A stretch of DNA of 64,000 nt from Datnioides undecimradiatus (Eukaryota; Chordata; Actinopteri; Lobotiformes; Datnioididae): positions 1,869,501 through 1,933,500 of the forward strand of contig WARS01000090.1 in the NCBI GenBank assembly GCA_008933995.1, read 5' to 3'. Under the pieces are notes generated by a model. That model saw only the letters and a list, made by a program, of their open reading frames with translations, searched no databases and was not told the DNA's origin. The position numbers and the translations under genes were made by a program. Position 1 is the first letter of the stretch; each line of letters begins with the position of its first letter. Below are positions 1-31,768 of the stretch, one piece after another.

Positions 1-17106
<17,106 letters not shown>

Positions 17107-20100
17107 CTGAAAAACAGAGAAACAAAGGGAAGAGGATCATAAATGCAACGTTCACACATACACGATTGGACGGGATCGCGTCAGCGGTCTGACCTCTGAA
17201 ACCACCGGGCTGACCAGCAGATCAAATCTGAAATTCCAAAACATAATTTCCACTGGTCACAAATATGCAGTTGATCATAGAAATGTGCACTAAAGTGGAA
17301 ATGTCCGCCGTATTTTCCCTCTGCGACAAACTCTTGAACCCGCTCTGGCACCGTCGGGGAAGCAGAACACGAACGACCTGGCAGCACAGTCACAGAACTT
17401 ATTTCCCCTCTGCAGTGAACCATGAGCTGGACTATTATTCAATTTCCTGAGATATCAACTTAATCATGCTTGTTTGTGTAACGTGATTTGCAAGAAACAA
17501 GCAGTGAAACTGTGGCTATTGGAAAACAAGCAACATCCGACCATTTCCACACTCTTGACTGTTGCTCCGTCCGCCAGGAAACCGTAGCCTTCCATCTTCA
17601 TAACCATAACATGCTTTTTTTCCATCGCGTAAATCTTCCAAAAACACATCGCCGTCTGAAATACGAGCGCGGGGGTTTAGAGTTACGGTGGCTCTTGATG
17701 CTAAACGGTGCGAGCACATCTGTGTTTTATCATCTCAGATCTCCTCTTAAGCCTGCCGGAGAAGGACCGGTTGACATGCTCGGCGTGCGCGCGTGTGTGT
17801 TTTCGATGTCGTACAACGGGAAGCTTACGCAAAACAGACACGGCTTTTTTTCATGTCACGTCCTGCCTCGTGTTTGTACAGTTATATGCTAATAATTCAA
17901 ACGGGAGACCTCTGGATAAGCCCTGACCTTCAGGCTTCGCCCTCAGGCCAAAGGTTTCACAGCAACAGGTAACGCAAAGTGGGCTTTAAGAGCCTTTTAG
18001 CTGCCTGCTGCACCTTAAAACAGTAAGACTGAACCAAAACGCCAAAGTTGTAGGTTCATGAGTAGCAGTGACCCCTTCGTACAGCGTCTCATTTTCAGCT
18101 GATGCATCAGTTTTAGCCGCTTTAATGTCACGGCTCTCAAGATTTCAGTTCTGGTCGTTTTCGGCGACCGGTGACAGCTTTTTTTTGGGGGGGGGGAGGT
18201 CAGTCCAAACATGTGCTGTGCTGCCATCTGTTTATATTGAAGCGGGGCGAATACATCGTACAGATGGACTGACGCGTGACAAATGAGCATGTGCACAATT
18301 TGCACGCATTGAGCGTGTGCATTAGGATCTCGTTTGACACATTTTGTCTGGTGACGTGCACGTGTATGCCACGTGAAACCGTCACAAATGCAATATTTCT
18401 GATATTTTAAGTTTTATTATTGTTATTATTTCTTAGCCTTAATAACTTTCTCAACAATTAGTGCAGAGTTATTTCCATTTTAACCCAACGTAACCATTCC
18501 TGCTTGCAAAAAAAATGTCACTATTGTCGCTATGACATCTGCTCTACCCATAATGCAATTTGTATGTCTCCGCAGCTGTATGGAAGTAGAGACTGGGGAC
18601 TCCTTACCAGCAGCCCCTCGGTGCCAAATTGAACCCAGATTATCAGAGAGCTGAAAGGAAGTCTTTCAAGCTTTAAAGTGGGGGTCCACCCGGGTAACAT
18701 TCAGCATTTGAATGGCGCCTGTGTGAAAATGGTGGGTGTGCAGAGTGGGTCACTGTCCCATAGCCTACAAGCACAGTGCAGGACTGTGCTGTTCTGACCC
18801 CAGCGAGCCAAAATGGAGGTCAAAATTTTCCACCGCCACGAGCATGGTTATGTCATTATATCTCCAGCGTTACGTTCTCCTCCCGCTCCGTCACGTGGCT
18901 CTGAGAGCTGCTGGAGGTTTCCGAGTGAAGTAAAAAAGCACAAAGTATCAAAAGTTTGAGGTTTGCTCTGTTGACATTTCCAAAGATTTGAATAATGTGA
19001 TTTTGACTGGAGGAAAACATCTAGTGACAAGCATTGTGGCGCTGTCAGCCGAAAAGCAAGCTCCTTGTCACCGGCACACCTACGCCTCACGCACTTACAA
19101 GGTTGTCAGACCGAAAATTACAGAGTGACAATCAACTCCCTTCATCCATAGCCTAACTCGTGTTTCCATTTTGAATATATTTACTTTAAATGGGAGTAGA
19201 GAACGACTGAAAAGCACCCTGACAGTGTCATTAAGCCCTCAACGAAGTTCACTAATTAATCCCGCAAACTAGTGCTCCACGCCGGCCTTGCTCCCACCAC
19301 GTGTCATGATGCCCTGCGCTCACGAGCAGCAGCATTAATGTGGAGTGTCTCGCTCTGCGCTCCCAGCAGGAGCGATCGCTCTTAACCTTCCATACAGCGG
19401 CGGCTGAAAATGAAGCCGGCCCACACACATACGCGCGTGCACCCCGGCTGCAACATGGAGACTGTCCTTCCACCCACTCACCCAATCACCTCTTTCAAAC
19501 GCGCCCCGCACCTCTCACCTACAAACACCACTGCACGGGTGTTAAGAGCCGCTCTCATTTGCATAATTTAATTGATCTGTTTTCAAATGTACGACCGCGC
19601 ACAAACACACGCACAGACTGCAGCGGGTGGATGAAGACGGATCTACAGCACCTCCGTGTCGTCCGTGCGCATAGGTGGAACCAGAGGGGAGCTGAGAGGG
19701 ATAGACCCCACCTCGCCTGAGTGGCAGGAGGCGACAGAAGGTGATGGCTGGCGTCCATCGTAGCATCTAAATAAAGTTAGTGTTGGCATTTCTTCTTAAA
19801 AAGTCAAATGACCATCAAGGCATCAAGGCGGGCGCTTCAAACGACCACAGTGATGCAAAAACACCCACAAAAGACGTGCAACAACTCCGACACGATGCAA
19901 AATCAGCCTGTTTCGGTACAATTCAGGTGTCTTGCTCCTACGCAGGCGCAATGGAGGTGAGGGCGGTGGGACACATGCACCTATATCAAATATTTGTATT
20001 CAGTTATCGCACTGAATACGCATTGTGTTTATTTATAAGCCTGGGCCGTGGAGTCATTTCCCTTTTTGGCTGCGTGAAACTGTGCCATAGTCAGCTCAGT

Positions 20101-23100
20101 CCGGCTCGTGCGTCAGGTGTAGTGCTCCTCTTTTTAGCCCGTCATGCAGTAAACAGCGCGCACTGACGAAATCAGCGCATCTTCTGGCGCCCACAGACTG
20201 AGACCGCAGCGCGTGAAGAACCATTAGTCTAATGAGTCATACGTTAATTGGGTCACGGCGCGCTAATAGGCTAATAAATGCCAGGATGATCGCATCTGAT
20301 TGGGTTTCTGATGACAGACGATCGCTGGGTGAAGCTCTCACCCGCATGACATGTAGATATGTCCTCTGATGCTGTCCATGGTCCTGAATCCAAGTCCTGC
20401 TCCTGCTTTTTGATCGTGCCCGTGGTTCAGAGCGCTGTCGTGACGTTACGTTTGGGCTGATATGAAAGTAGATTTGGTTTTTTCGTCTTTGCGGCTAATA
20501 ACTATCTTTTCCTACTGCCCCGCCATTCAAACCGAGCCGCGTCTCTATTCCAAACCACATCGTCCTATCCTTGCCAGTTAGTATACCAGTAATGAGTGCT
20601 CTTTACCATGTTGAACAAACAGGAAATAACACAAGAAGCGCACCAGCAGATGTTAATCAAACGTTTGCTTTGGAAAACTGCAGCCAGCCTAACGGGGGAA
20701 GGACACTTTGTGTTTTCTGACATGTTCCTGGAGCCATTTCACCCATTTTTCAGACTTTGTTGTAGCTCCCCTGTTTCCATATTGTGGTATGATATCACCC
20801 ATTAAAAACCACGGTCTGGAATCAACAACGCTAAAGTAAATATAGTTGCAACTAGCTGCTCCTCTCATTATCAACCAACCAATCATTTTTCCAATTATCC
20901 AGCTCAAAGTTAGATCGATTTGAAGAGTTTGCTGTTAGACACCTGAGCCTGTTGTCGTAGCTCATCGCCTGATGACGGGGTCAGCGTGCTCACATGCACT
21001 GGCAGCGAACGGGGCTGTTCACAGCCGGTGTCACGGACGCAATAAAAATGAACTTCTTAAAACAAGCCGAGCCGGCGGGGCACAGGGGAAGCGTGTGTCA
21101 CGTTAATGTCAACTTTATGAGAACTTTATGAGGAAGCGAGGATACACAGTGAAACCTTAAACCTAATAAAAGCCTTGCTCGGGGGTCAGCCTCTCGGATG
21201 TCTTGTTAGCGCGCTCGCTGTGAATGTGCATGCCACTGCTAACATGTCCGGGATCTGTATTATTAGATACTGGACAGCTTTTACGCCATATTTCCGTTGT
21301 TTTGAGAACATGTAACTTGTCCGATTTTCATGATTCAGCTTTAGGCTTCAACTCTGACGCCCTGAAGTGCTTGTAGATTGCATTAAAAATACAGTATAGC
21401 AAAGCTAAGCTAGCTAGGAGATCATCCGTTTTGCCATCAACGGTCTCCACATAATTACCCACAGTAGTCTCCTTTTATAGCGCCCGTGACCCAGAGACAT
21501 AACCCATGACCTCTGACCTCGCCTGCGAGGCCACGCGGTTACATTCCTCCGCCATGCATCGCACGTCTCAATGCATTCTTTACATTCGCCCTGACAAAGC
21601 GTCGGCCTATTCCCACGGCGACAGACGTTCTCGGTGTACTCAGCACATTTCAGGGGCTTACAAGGGAGGGAGGAGTAGATTTAGGGACATGTCATATGCC
21701 GTTAGAGAGTTATCACTTCTTTAAGTGCTGTAATTACACTCCCCGTCTTCGCCCAGTGTCGCACATGTGCACAAATGCTCTAAATCTGCAGGACAGCGAG
21801 ACAATCTGTGCTGAACACCCGCGCTCACATGTGTTTAGCGCGAGCGATCAGCCGCTGCGTATTAAAAGCCAGAGTGCTGACAGTGAGCCAGGGAAATGAG
21901 AGCGACTCCGAAGCTCAGAGGACGCAGCCACGAGACGAAGACGAAGACGACAGAACAATTTCCATAATGCACCTGGGCCCTTTGAAAGGCTGAGCCGTGG
22001 ATGCACTCTGTATTTTGTCGAGCAGTGGTGCCGCTGGTGGCAGGGTGGGGGTGGGCATTGTGTCTCTCCCTCCACATTACGCTGATGTGGTGCGTCTCAG
22101 TCTGCAAAGAGGCACTGAAAGAGAGAGCAGAATGAGCAGAATGTGTTCGGGGAGATTAGGCGAGAGAGCAAAGGAACTTGCGGAGTCGGCTCCAAAGACG
22201 CGAGGCCGCGAGGGGGGGATTTTCGTGACGTCTGACTCTCGTTACAGTGGGGTGTTCAGGAGGAGTCAGGAGGAAACACAGACAACACACACACACGGCG
22301 CTGGGGAAATAATGCGCGCTGAGTCTGATCTGTTGGTTCTCCGCGCGCCCACACAACAGAACGTATAGCTGGAGGATTTTCTGGCTGCATTAGGAGGAGC
22401 AAACACTACGTTACACACATGCAGTACAATAAACCTGGATGTCACATGTTTTCAATGACGTCCTGTTTTTGCGTGCCATGCTGTTTAGGTTGCAGAGTCA
22501 ACACAGGCATCTTTACGGCCCTTCTGCTACTCTGTGGACGGACAGCTTCATTTCTACATCATTTAAATTTACTGCTTGAACCCATGAAGGTCTGCATAAG
22601 AGTAATCAGGCGCGGGGCCGCTCTTTCCATTCACATCCGCGATGCTTGCCAGTTCGGCTGCTCGGCCGGGTTGACCTCATCTGACACGTTCTGACATCAC
22701 TGGATGGAGAAAGGTCTACAGGAAGAGTTCGGCGAGTGCAGCCAGAGCAGTTTGCTTCACTCTGCCCGGCAGCGTCCCCGCAGCTTTAAAGGCAACAGTA
22801 GTGACAGCGACATGTCAGGCAGTCATGCACCTTCTCAGGAAATGTTTCCAGCTGCACGGATTCGTAGCATATGCAACCCGAAGACAGTCAACGTACATTT
22901 GCATGGTGAGGTTTTGCTGCTCCTGTGTTCACCCGCTGGTGACTGACTCGACGGTCTCTCTGCTGCGTATGTTCAGTTTTTTTTAAAGGTTTTTCATTAC
23001 GAACTGCTGATTTCTGCAGCCAGAACACAAAAATGAGGGCGAACCAAAACAACTCGTTCGCAGACAGCTGGACAATGAGCCGAAACTCGCCTTAAAGCTA

Positions 23101-26100
23101 AGGTAAAGCCAAGTGGAGCTGCAGAGTCGAGTGATAAATCACTCTGAAGGACTCCTGCAGGAGTGAGAAAAGTATGGAGGAACATCTGATGGAGTCAAGT
23201 TTGCATTTGTGGTTATGCAACCACTGAAGAATCCAAAGAAGGGTCTGTTAATAGTTATAAAAACGTTACGCTACTTGAAAAACGTAATCGATCACACCAG
23301 TCCGTTTTGTGTAGACTGCAGGCAAAGACGGACGACATGACTGCTCCTCAGAAGTGAGGTCACGACACCCAAACCGCCCCCTCTGGTGGAGACGTTATTA
23401 AAAGAGCGTGTGACATCATGATTGACGGCATTTGTGCGCCTGCGAGTGTAAAAGACGGGTGTATGGGCGGGACCACGCCCCCATCGCCACTGAATGACGA
23501 CCAGGGAGCGACATGGCAGCACCGGTATCTGCAGGATTTTGGATTCTTCATTCTTCACTATGACATTGAAATGATGCAGCTGTAGCATCGCCGAGGCCGA
23601 GCTTTAATGACAGGGCCCTGACGCACTGCTGTGAAATGTCATGAGGCCTCAGCCGGCTCATCGACGCACCTGCCAGCATCCTTCTTGCACCCTTACTTGC
23701 TCCTACATGCAGAGCGTGCGCCATCCGAACCTAGCATCAAAGGTTTTCACGTTTGATGGCAGCATTAAAGCTTCCCCGTCGCACATGAAAACCTTTAATT
23801 CCAGGTTCAAGTGGCGCACGTTCAGTTCGTTGAACCACTTCGTTTAGTTAAATTCAACGTCCCCGTCGCAGCGAATAAAAGCAATGCTTCACACAAGGAA
23901 GGCTGCTCTTTCTCTGCCTACAAGGGCTGATGTTCACTTGTTTCTTATTAATATAACAGGAGGCATCTGAAATGACAAAGACTAAAAATAAACAATATTG
24001 AATTTGTCGGCGTTATTAGCATTTTCCAGGATTTTCGCTTGTTTTATGACTCAGTCTGCGGCACAATTAAAGTCTGCGATCGAAGACGTGTAACGTTTTC
24101 ACTTGTGCTCTCCCTGACAAGATGATAACTATCTTAAAGTGGTATTGTGTGTGGTATTGAGACAAAACGGCCTGACAGCGAAGCGTGCTTTCAAACAGCG
24201 GTTAAATGAAACACTTTAAATATCACGCGTAACATCATGTCCCGGTGTCGCCGGGGAGACACACGGGAACACAGCGTGCACCGTGCAATTTGTTCTCCTT
24301 CACCTCGTAATGCAAAGTCTGGGATTTTTATTTTTTAAAAGTCTTGAGAGCTAACTGACAACTGTGCACACGCTGTTTGCACCGCAGTGAAAGTCTCTGC
24401 ACTGTTTATTTTGTTGTAATTTCAACAGTTTGCGCCTTTTTTAGAAGCTCGACTCCTGCCCTAGTTGGTGCTATATTGTATAACGGATTACTTCCTCGTC
24501 TGAGCTCATTTCCTGCAGAGGCCCGAAAAGATAATTAGTGCAAAAAAGCAGATGGACGTGCAGATGCACTATCCTGTAATGCTTCACAGCAACACAGCTG
24601 GGCAGAGATATCACAGCTCAGCTCCCAAAAAAAGAAACGCAAGAGGGAAACAAGGGGAGACTGTGTAAGGGCACGCACATAATCCTCTGCGCCGTGAACT
24701 GATGTTCTATCATAAAAGCAAAATGCGAACGCGCTATGGAGGAGACAAAGCCGCAGAGACCACCCACAGCGCGCTGCTATTTCACACTCGTCCTTCGTTT
24801 GAACACATCCAAGGGGCCATAATGAAAATTCAGCAAAAAGCTGCCATGGCTGTATAATGAAAAGTTAAGGGCCTTTAACATGCTTGGTAGAAAAGAAAGA
24901 GCAATACATCTGGATAAAACCACAAGTGTGCAAACCCGTAAAGCAGCCTCACTCCAGTTTAATGCGTCCTGTTCTCTCAAACTGAGGCACGAAAAGAGGC
25001 TGTGCAAATTAAAACTCCATCAGCAGAGCTGTAGGAGGACTTGTAATGGAAAGTAAAGGAGGAGCTGAACAATTCTGACTCCATAAACGAGCCAGACCTT
25101 GACTGTGCGGCCTCCCACTGCTTATGCCGCGCTGTTGTTGAGTGTCTCCAGTCCTATAGTAAGTGCTGCATGTTGGTGGGACCGGATGATTCATCACTGC
25201 CGTGGCAAATTAGCGATTTGTGTGGTTTTAAAATGATAAAAGACAGAAAGATGTGAAGAAAGCGTTGACGTTAGGAGTTATAACTACATATCTGGTGTTG
25301 ACTGTACCTAAACAGCCCTACAGCTTGATTTCTTATGAGATGTCCAAACAAAAAAAACAGACTCGACTGGTTTAAACGCTCTCTGAGTGCAGGCGGCGTC
25401 TTAAAGACGACTGCAACGAAGACAAATCACTCTCCTGTGTCTCCTACAACAATTTGGGCCACTAGATCGCAAGTAGATTGAGAGATACACAATTAAAATA
25501 AATGGAAAAATTGAATAAAAATTTAAATGCATTTATTTAATGTTTTTTTTCTGCTAAATTCATCCATTAAATCTGTTCTGATTGTTAAAAAACAGACAAA
25601 CTACAAAATAAAATATTAAAATAAAAAACCTCTGGACCTCGTTCGGCACAGTGAAGCAGTGTCACATCAGTGTCACGCCAAACAATGTCGGACAAACTCA
25701 ATTTATCTGTCTATTAAACAATAATCGACGCTGTGTTTTGAAACCACAACATGGGGGCTGATATGATCACAGTATACTTGGATATCATCATTATTTCATT
25801 ATTAAGTTTACTATTAATGTATCAATTAAGAAAATTATTTCATTTTTATGCAAAAAACAAGCTAAAAGTTGACTTTTCTCTCCTTAAAGGCCCAAAATCC
25901 CAAGTTTAGGTGATTTTACTCACGTATCAGGATGCTACTTATCAAAACTATGCACACTAAAACACAAATAAAGGCCTGGAGTTAAATATTAAAATGTTAT
26001 ATTTGAGGAAAAACACAAAAATCTTCTCAAATTGCAATTAAAAGTCATTTTCACAATGTTGTCTATGAAATGTTCAGTCTATAAAACATAAAGAAATGCT

Positions 26101-28000
26101 GAGAAGTGCCTAATACAGAGCACATCCTTAGTGATATTATCTGATATTTACTGTGCATTGGTATAAAACTGGAAATGGAGCAAAGTCGCTGTAAAACCAG
26201 CGAATGTTTGGCATTGTTTGCTGTTTAACTGACATTAGTTTACTGTCTAACTGTTCACCATGCTGTACGCTGGCAGTGACATTTGAGCATCTGCTTCAAA
26301 AACTAGCGTGTGACTGATGTGTGGTTGTTTACACCCACTTTAAAAAGAGCCACCTGTTTTTGCGCAGGCACACTTTCGCGTCTGGGGTTTAACGAGAACA
26401 GATTTCAGAGTCGCAGACCTCCTCCCACCACACAGATTCCCATCTGGCAACTTGGCCCCTCCGAATCACGGTGACTATTTCATGTACAGTCATGTGCCGG
26501 ACTAAAAGAGAGATGTTTGGCGCCTCAATGAGCTGCATCTTGGAACAGGAGCCACTCGACGGTGTGTTAATTATGTCTGTATCTATCTACGTCTGTAGAG
26601 CACCTATCTAGAGCGAGGCGTTGGTTGTTGGGTGTGAGGGTGCGTGTCAGTAATGTAATCACACTGTCGCGCTGTATGACTCAGGATGTGCTTATTCATA
26701 AATTATTACCCAGCTTCAAATGAATCCAGAAACCCTCCAACTTAGGCTCCTGACGCCCGTGTTAGCTTGTTTTAGCGACAGCGTTATGACAAAACGCAGA
26801 ATTTAACTGCAGCTGCTAGCATAAACAACAAAGTCAGCGACGCTTGAAATCTGTTATCTATGTCAAATTAACCCCTGGTAGTCAGAGCTCATGGACACAT
26901 ACAGCCTAATGTTCAATGCTTTCTTTCAGGAAGAGGGGGTTGCAGTGATCAGGAAGTCAACTCGAGCGTCCACGTCTTCGTTTTTACGCAACTTTAGCCG
27001 TGCTCCCATGTGGTGCCATGATACTTGGAAAACCGAGTTCCATGTTGACGGGAATGACCCCTCAGTTCACAGCAACAGCTTATATTGTGCAGACATGTAA
27101 CAGTTGAAAGTAAAGCTGGGGTTTGTAGCAAGAAGCACTTTATTTAATCTTTTTAAGGTATTGCATTTCCTTTTTTTTTTGCTAACGTGTAATTTGCACC
27201 AGGTTGTAACTGTTGCTGTTCACCTAGCAAAGTCATTTATTAGCATTACCTCAGGAAAAAGGTTAGTTAGTGGTTTTCTGGCAGTAACTGGTGCCATCTA
27301 AAGCATCCTTGGATAGTTTTCGACTCTTCACCCAACGCGAGACTCAACATCATCTTTGGAAAATCCATTTTGTGTCCACATAGTGACATAAAAGCTTATG
27401 AACGCACCAAAGTTGGAAGAACAACTTCCCAATTCACTGGGAACTGGGACCCATCAGTGGAGCACGCCAGCGCAGCATCAGCTCCTTCTGAAGTACAATG
27501 AAATTCCTGTGTTTTCAAACTTAAAGGTTTCCGTTTCAGTGGATCTGAACTGTGGACACTTGACACGAACATCGCAAAAGTGATTTAAAAACAAAACGTA
27601 TGAGTGCGGCTGTAGCCTTAGACCGATGAAAGAGGGTCCCCTTGTGACAAGACTGGCAAGATGATTCATCCTCACTACGTTAATTTGAGTATTTCTCACA
27701 CACAGCTCACATTATCCCTGTTATGGGAGATGATATTGTCCAAAGCGATCATTGTCAAGGATTGATCTGTGTCATCCGCGAGCCTATTGATCCTATTCCA
27801 CGGTCGAAAATGTCCTCAGTGACTTTCTCGCGCGGTCTCCTCGTGCTCGGCTGTGATGTGCTTGGCCCCAGTGGCGTCCCAGTTTTCAGCGACTCTCTCC
27901 ATCGATCAACGCTATTTGTCTACTTTCTCCAGCCGGTGACGGGTCAATACTTGGGCCTTCGGGCACCGCCCCACTTCTACCTCCAATCTCCCTCTAGGCA
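17107..28000 (-). other. KCNQ intron 1, part 1 (no gene seen)
   Basis: Non-coding on both strands as far as I can tell; open frames are short and lack domains. A T8-G10 run lies at 18179. An AT-rich stretch at about 25440-26110 (A/T runs, many TTTAAA-like words) stands out. Confidence 0.75.
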
Positions 28001-29814
28001 AGCAAGTATTAATGGTGCCAGGTGAGGGGATAATGAGGCACCCAGACATAGACTCAGCGAGGTCAGGGAGTGGCAGAGAGGCACACAGAGCTCTCATTGT
28101 CACGCCGTAATGAGAGATGGGCGTGGAAGAGGAAGGAGTGAAGCGGCGTCCTGGACTAAACCCACACAGTTTGGAAAACTAATACCTTTATGTCTTGCAT
28201 AAAGGCATCACCTGTCCAGATGGTGTCCTCACCAGCAACCACCGAGAAACCGCCACGCCCTCGCTCCCCTGTGGTGTGCACAGCCACCCACTCAAAGGTC
28301 AAATAGATAAATAAACCTACTGTATGTGTGGAGGATGAATCAGCAGAGGATGGGGTTGAAAGTAACACGTTTCAGGACAGCTGCAGCAGAAAACACAAAT
28401 CACAAAGGTCGGCTGAGTTTAGATCAAAAGAGTTTCAGCGGGACTGGTCGGCGCTAAAATAAAATGAAGGCTATTGTCAAGACAAGCTGACCCCGAGCTT
28501 CAAACCTTCGCGCTCTAGACTAAATTAAAATCCACTGTCTCTGAGAAACTCTCCGGCTCAGGGGGGTATAATACTTTCACCGGATCGTGGAGGAGGCCAG
28601 TGGAGCCGGGCGCTGTGCAGCCAATTCATTCACCGTGATATCTGCTCAGGCAAACCCCTGTGACCTCAAAATAGCAAGGACCTCATTAATCAACAGTGCA
28701 GGAGTGGGCCGGACCCGATGGGCTGACGTCTAGCATCCATCTCCATGCAGTCTAAATTTGGGTGATAACGAAGGAAGAAGCTGACGGCGGAGAACATTAA
28801 AATGGGCCTGCTTTGCTGCGCCGGAGCTGAATTATTAATCAAATACAGATACGGGTGGTGACGACAGCTTTTCAATCAAACAAGGCAAACTTTATTATTT
28901 ATTATTCTTGAGCTTCTCTGTTTTGCTTATTTTCCTCGGTGGTAACTGATGCCGGGGGATGGCAATTTACATTCGACAGTGTCTCCAAAGAATTACGTCC
29001 CCGGACTAAAATCAATCACACTCTTCACACCGGTCTGGTCCTGCTTTCACACATGCACCGTCTTTGTCTTCGTCTTGTTCTGCTGGATGTGTAAACGTGT
29101 GACTGTTTGCAAACCAATCACCAACTTCTGACTTTATAGGGTCGAGTAGTGAGCACATGTGTGTCCTTTAGATAAAAAGCACAATCCAAATGGAGTGTTG
29201 ACATGCAACGCAGGGAGTACCGTAGTGCATGAATTTGCATCTCATCGCTATTAATATTTAAAGTGGCAACTTTCCCCCTCCTTCGGCATTTCCAAGTGGT
29301 AATATCGTTGGTGCAACTGTGCAAAGACGACCGGCTTTCACTTTTGTTTTCCAAATTTCCCCGAAGAAACAATCCGAGAGAAGATAGAGGCATTTTCATG
29401 ACTTCACATGCAGTAATAATGCAGCATTGCCTCATACAAACTGCAGCGGGGTTTGCATTGCACAAGACTTGTCTATTGCCAATTTAACTAGACAGTGTGG
29501 TAGAAGATACTACACAGTGCGAGTAGTGTTCTTTTGTTTGTATGTCCATCCAAAGTGCTTCATAGATTTCAGCTCCGGATAACATAAAAGTCATTACTTC
29601 CTGTGCAGAAAAGGCAGGATGTTCATGCACAGTTTATGAGAATAAACATATCAGTAAGTAGAGACAACAGAAACAGCTCGGAGGCCTGGACAAGTTACTG
29701 TGAATGTCTCAAGATCCACCACAAGGCTAAACACACCAGTCTTTCCCCAGAGGAGCAGGAAGCCCCGAGCAAGGCCATGAATGCACGAAGAGCAGAGTCA
29801 GGGGGGGGTGGGAG

Positions 29815-29838
29815 AACAACAACAACAACAACAACAAC
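29815..29838. repeat. (AAC)n trinucleotide repeat
   Basis: Eight AAC units just after a run of eight G at 29801-29808. They appear as poly-Q or poly-T in chance reading frames. Confidence 0.95.
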
Positions 29839-31751
29839 TGGGTAGTGGGCGGGCAGGGTGGCAGACGAGATGGCTATCAGAAAAGCAAGAATTAAAGTGG
29901 AATATCTGTGGTTTGGAGTGGAGGATTAAAAACAAGAAAAGGCAAAAAAAAAACAGAAACCAACCTTTTCTTGGAGGACAAAACATTCCTGTCAAGACAC
30001 ACGTTTGCCTGCTGATGGAAAGTCTCATAACCTGCCCGTGAACGCAACATATATCTCAGCTGCTAAAACCCGCATAGGAGAAATACTACCGCTTAAATTC
30101 CATTCAGTTCTTTAGAGGCGGACTGGGAGCGCAATCATCGGAAATGTGATAATGCCATGATGAATGACCCCTGGACGACATGACAAATGACCTGTAGGGG
30201 AACACTTAAGACTTTATAGACACTCCTTAACTCCACTGCTGATACAATCTCATAAAAAATATACAATGGGGGGGGGGGGCTTGATGAGGCCGTAATGATT
30301 CTCAGCAGATATCTGATGTCGCCAGGAGCATGACTGAGTGTCAGCATCTCTAATGGCAGCTACCATAAACCACAGAGGTCCCTTGTACGTGGAAGATCAT
30401 CAATAACCGTATATCATGTAATCCGTCATGCTAAAACGTGAAAAAAGCAGCTTTCTTCTCTCATTTTCCCGGAAGACGATCCACATGTTTGTCCCCGTTA
30501 CCATCTGGCTCATTAAAACCCATTCAAATAATCTGGATTTTGTGTTTTCTCGCCCCCCCCCCCCCTCTGGAGCGTGAACAAAACCATCGCCCCGGTATCA
30601 CCTCGGCTCACCCGGTCGTAATCTCATCAGAGATCGCGGCGATGGCGTCACATCCGATTCCCTAAACATAGCCTCGCAGGAGCAGCTGAGCAGCGTGTAG
30701 CATCCCTGATCCGGTTAGTGTGAAACAAGGAGGGGGGTGGGTGGGGCGAAAAACCGCCACCAGCCAGGCCCGTCTGCAGACATCAGCGAGCACGTGGGCT
30801 GTTTAATAGAAACAGGAAGCCGCCCCTGAGATCTGCCTCAGTCACATTTATATTATTATTATTTCTATTCTAAAATATCTATATCTATGCTCTTACAGAT
30901 GAGACACATTTACAAATTAGTCTTTAAGCTGCAATTAAAAGAGAAAAGCAGCAACCACTGCAGATTAACTGAGCCAACATTCATCTTTATATGTTCCTGT
31001 TATACACTGATACGTAAACCTTTTTTGGTTTTTTGGTACATAACCTTCTCAGACCCAAGCTTTTGTTTGGTATACTTGTTATTTGGTATTAGTAGAACCC
31101 AATAAATATAAAAACTAAGCATCGTCTACTACAGCAATTCTTCTAAAAGCTGATGAAAAACAATATAAAATGATAAAACGTAGCTAAACTCAAAAATAAG
31201 ACAAGCAGGATAAGAAACGTGTAATCAGAGGACTCAACTAAAGCTCGTCCGCTAGCTTTCAGTCATGCGGTGCTTCAACTGCTCATCAGTTTCTAGTGCG
31301 TCTCGCTTGTGTTGTTGCGCTGTGTGTGAACTGCAGCGTTTCAGTTATGTGTGCAGTGCATTTCCCCTGTCGAACGCTACTTTATCTATCGCTCATACGC
31401 CTTGCTGTTCACTGATTATGCTTAACAACAGTGCACAAAGCGTCTGATTCATGCTCTCGCCTTTTCTTATACTGCAGCCTGTCGAAACGCTGCACTGCAA
31501 CTGGGATTTTGCATCGTGTTGCACCTTTTTTTCCAGACTCACGTGACTTTTTCCAGACCGGGTCCCTGCACATGTGATAAACTGCATGTTGTGTCACGCT
31601 ACAGGCGCTGCTAGCTTAAAAAAGCTGCTGCTACGCTGACAGGTCAACCTATTTGCGGGCTTTGCAAACGAGAGGAATGAGATGGAAGATTTCAGATGAA
31701 CTGAGGGTGTCGGAAAGTCTGTCGTCTTCGAACAAGTGCTGCTGCAGCAAA

Positions 31752-31768
31752 ACACACACACACACACA
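31752..31768. repeat. Short (AC)n microsatellite
   Basis: Eight AC units in intron 1. Confidence 0.9.
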
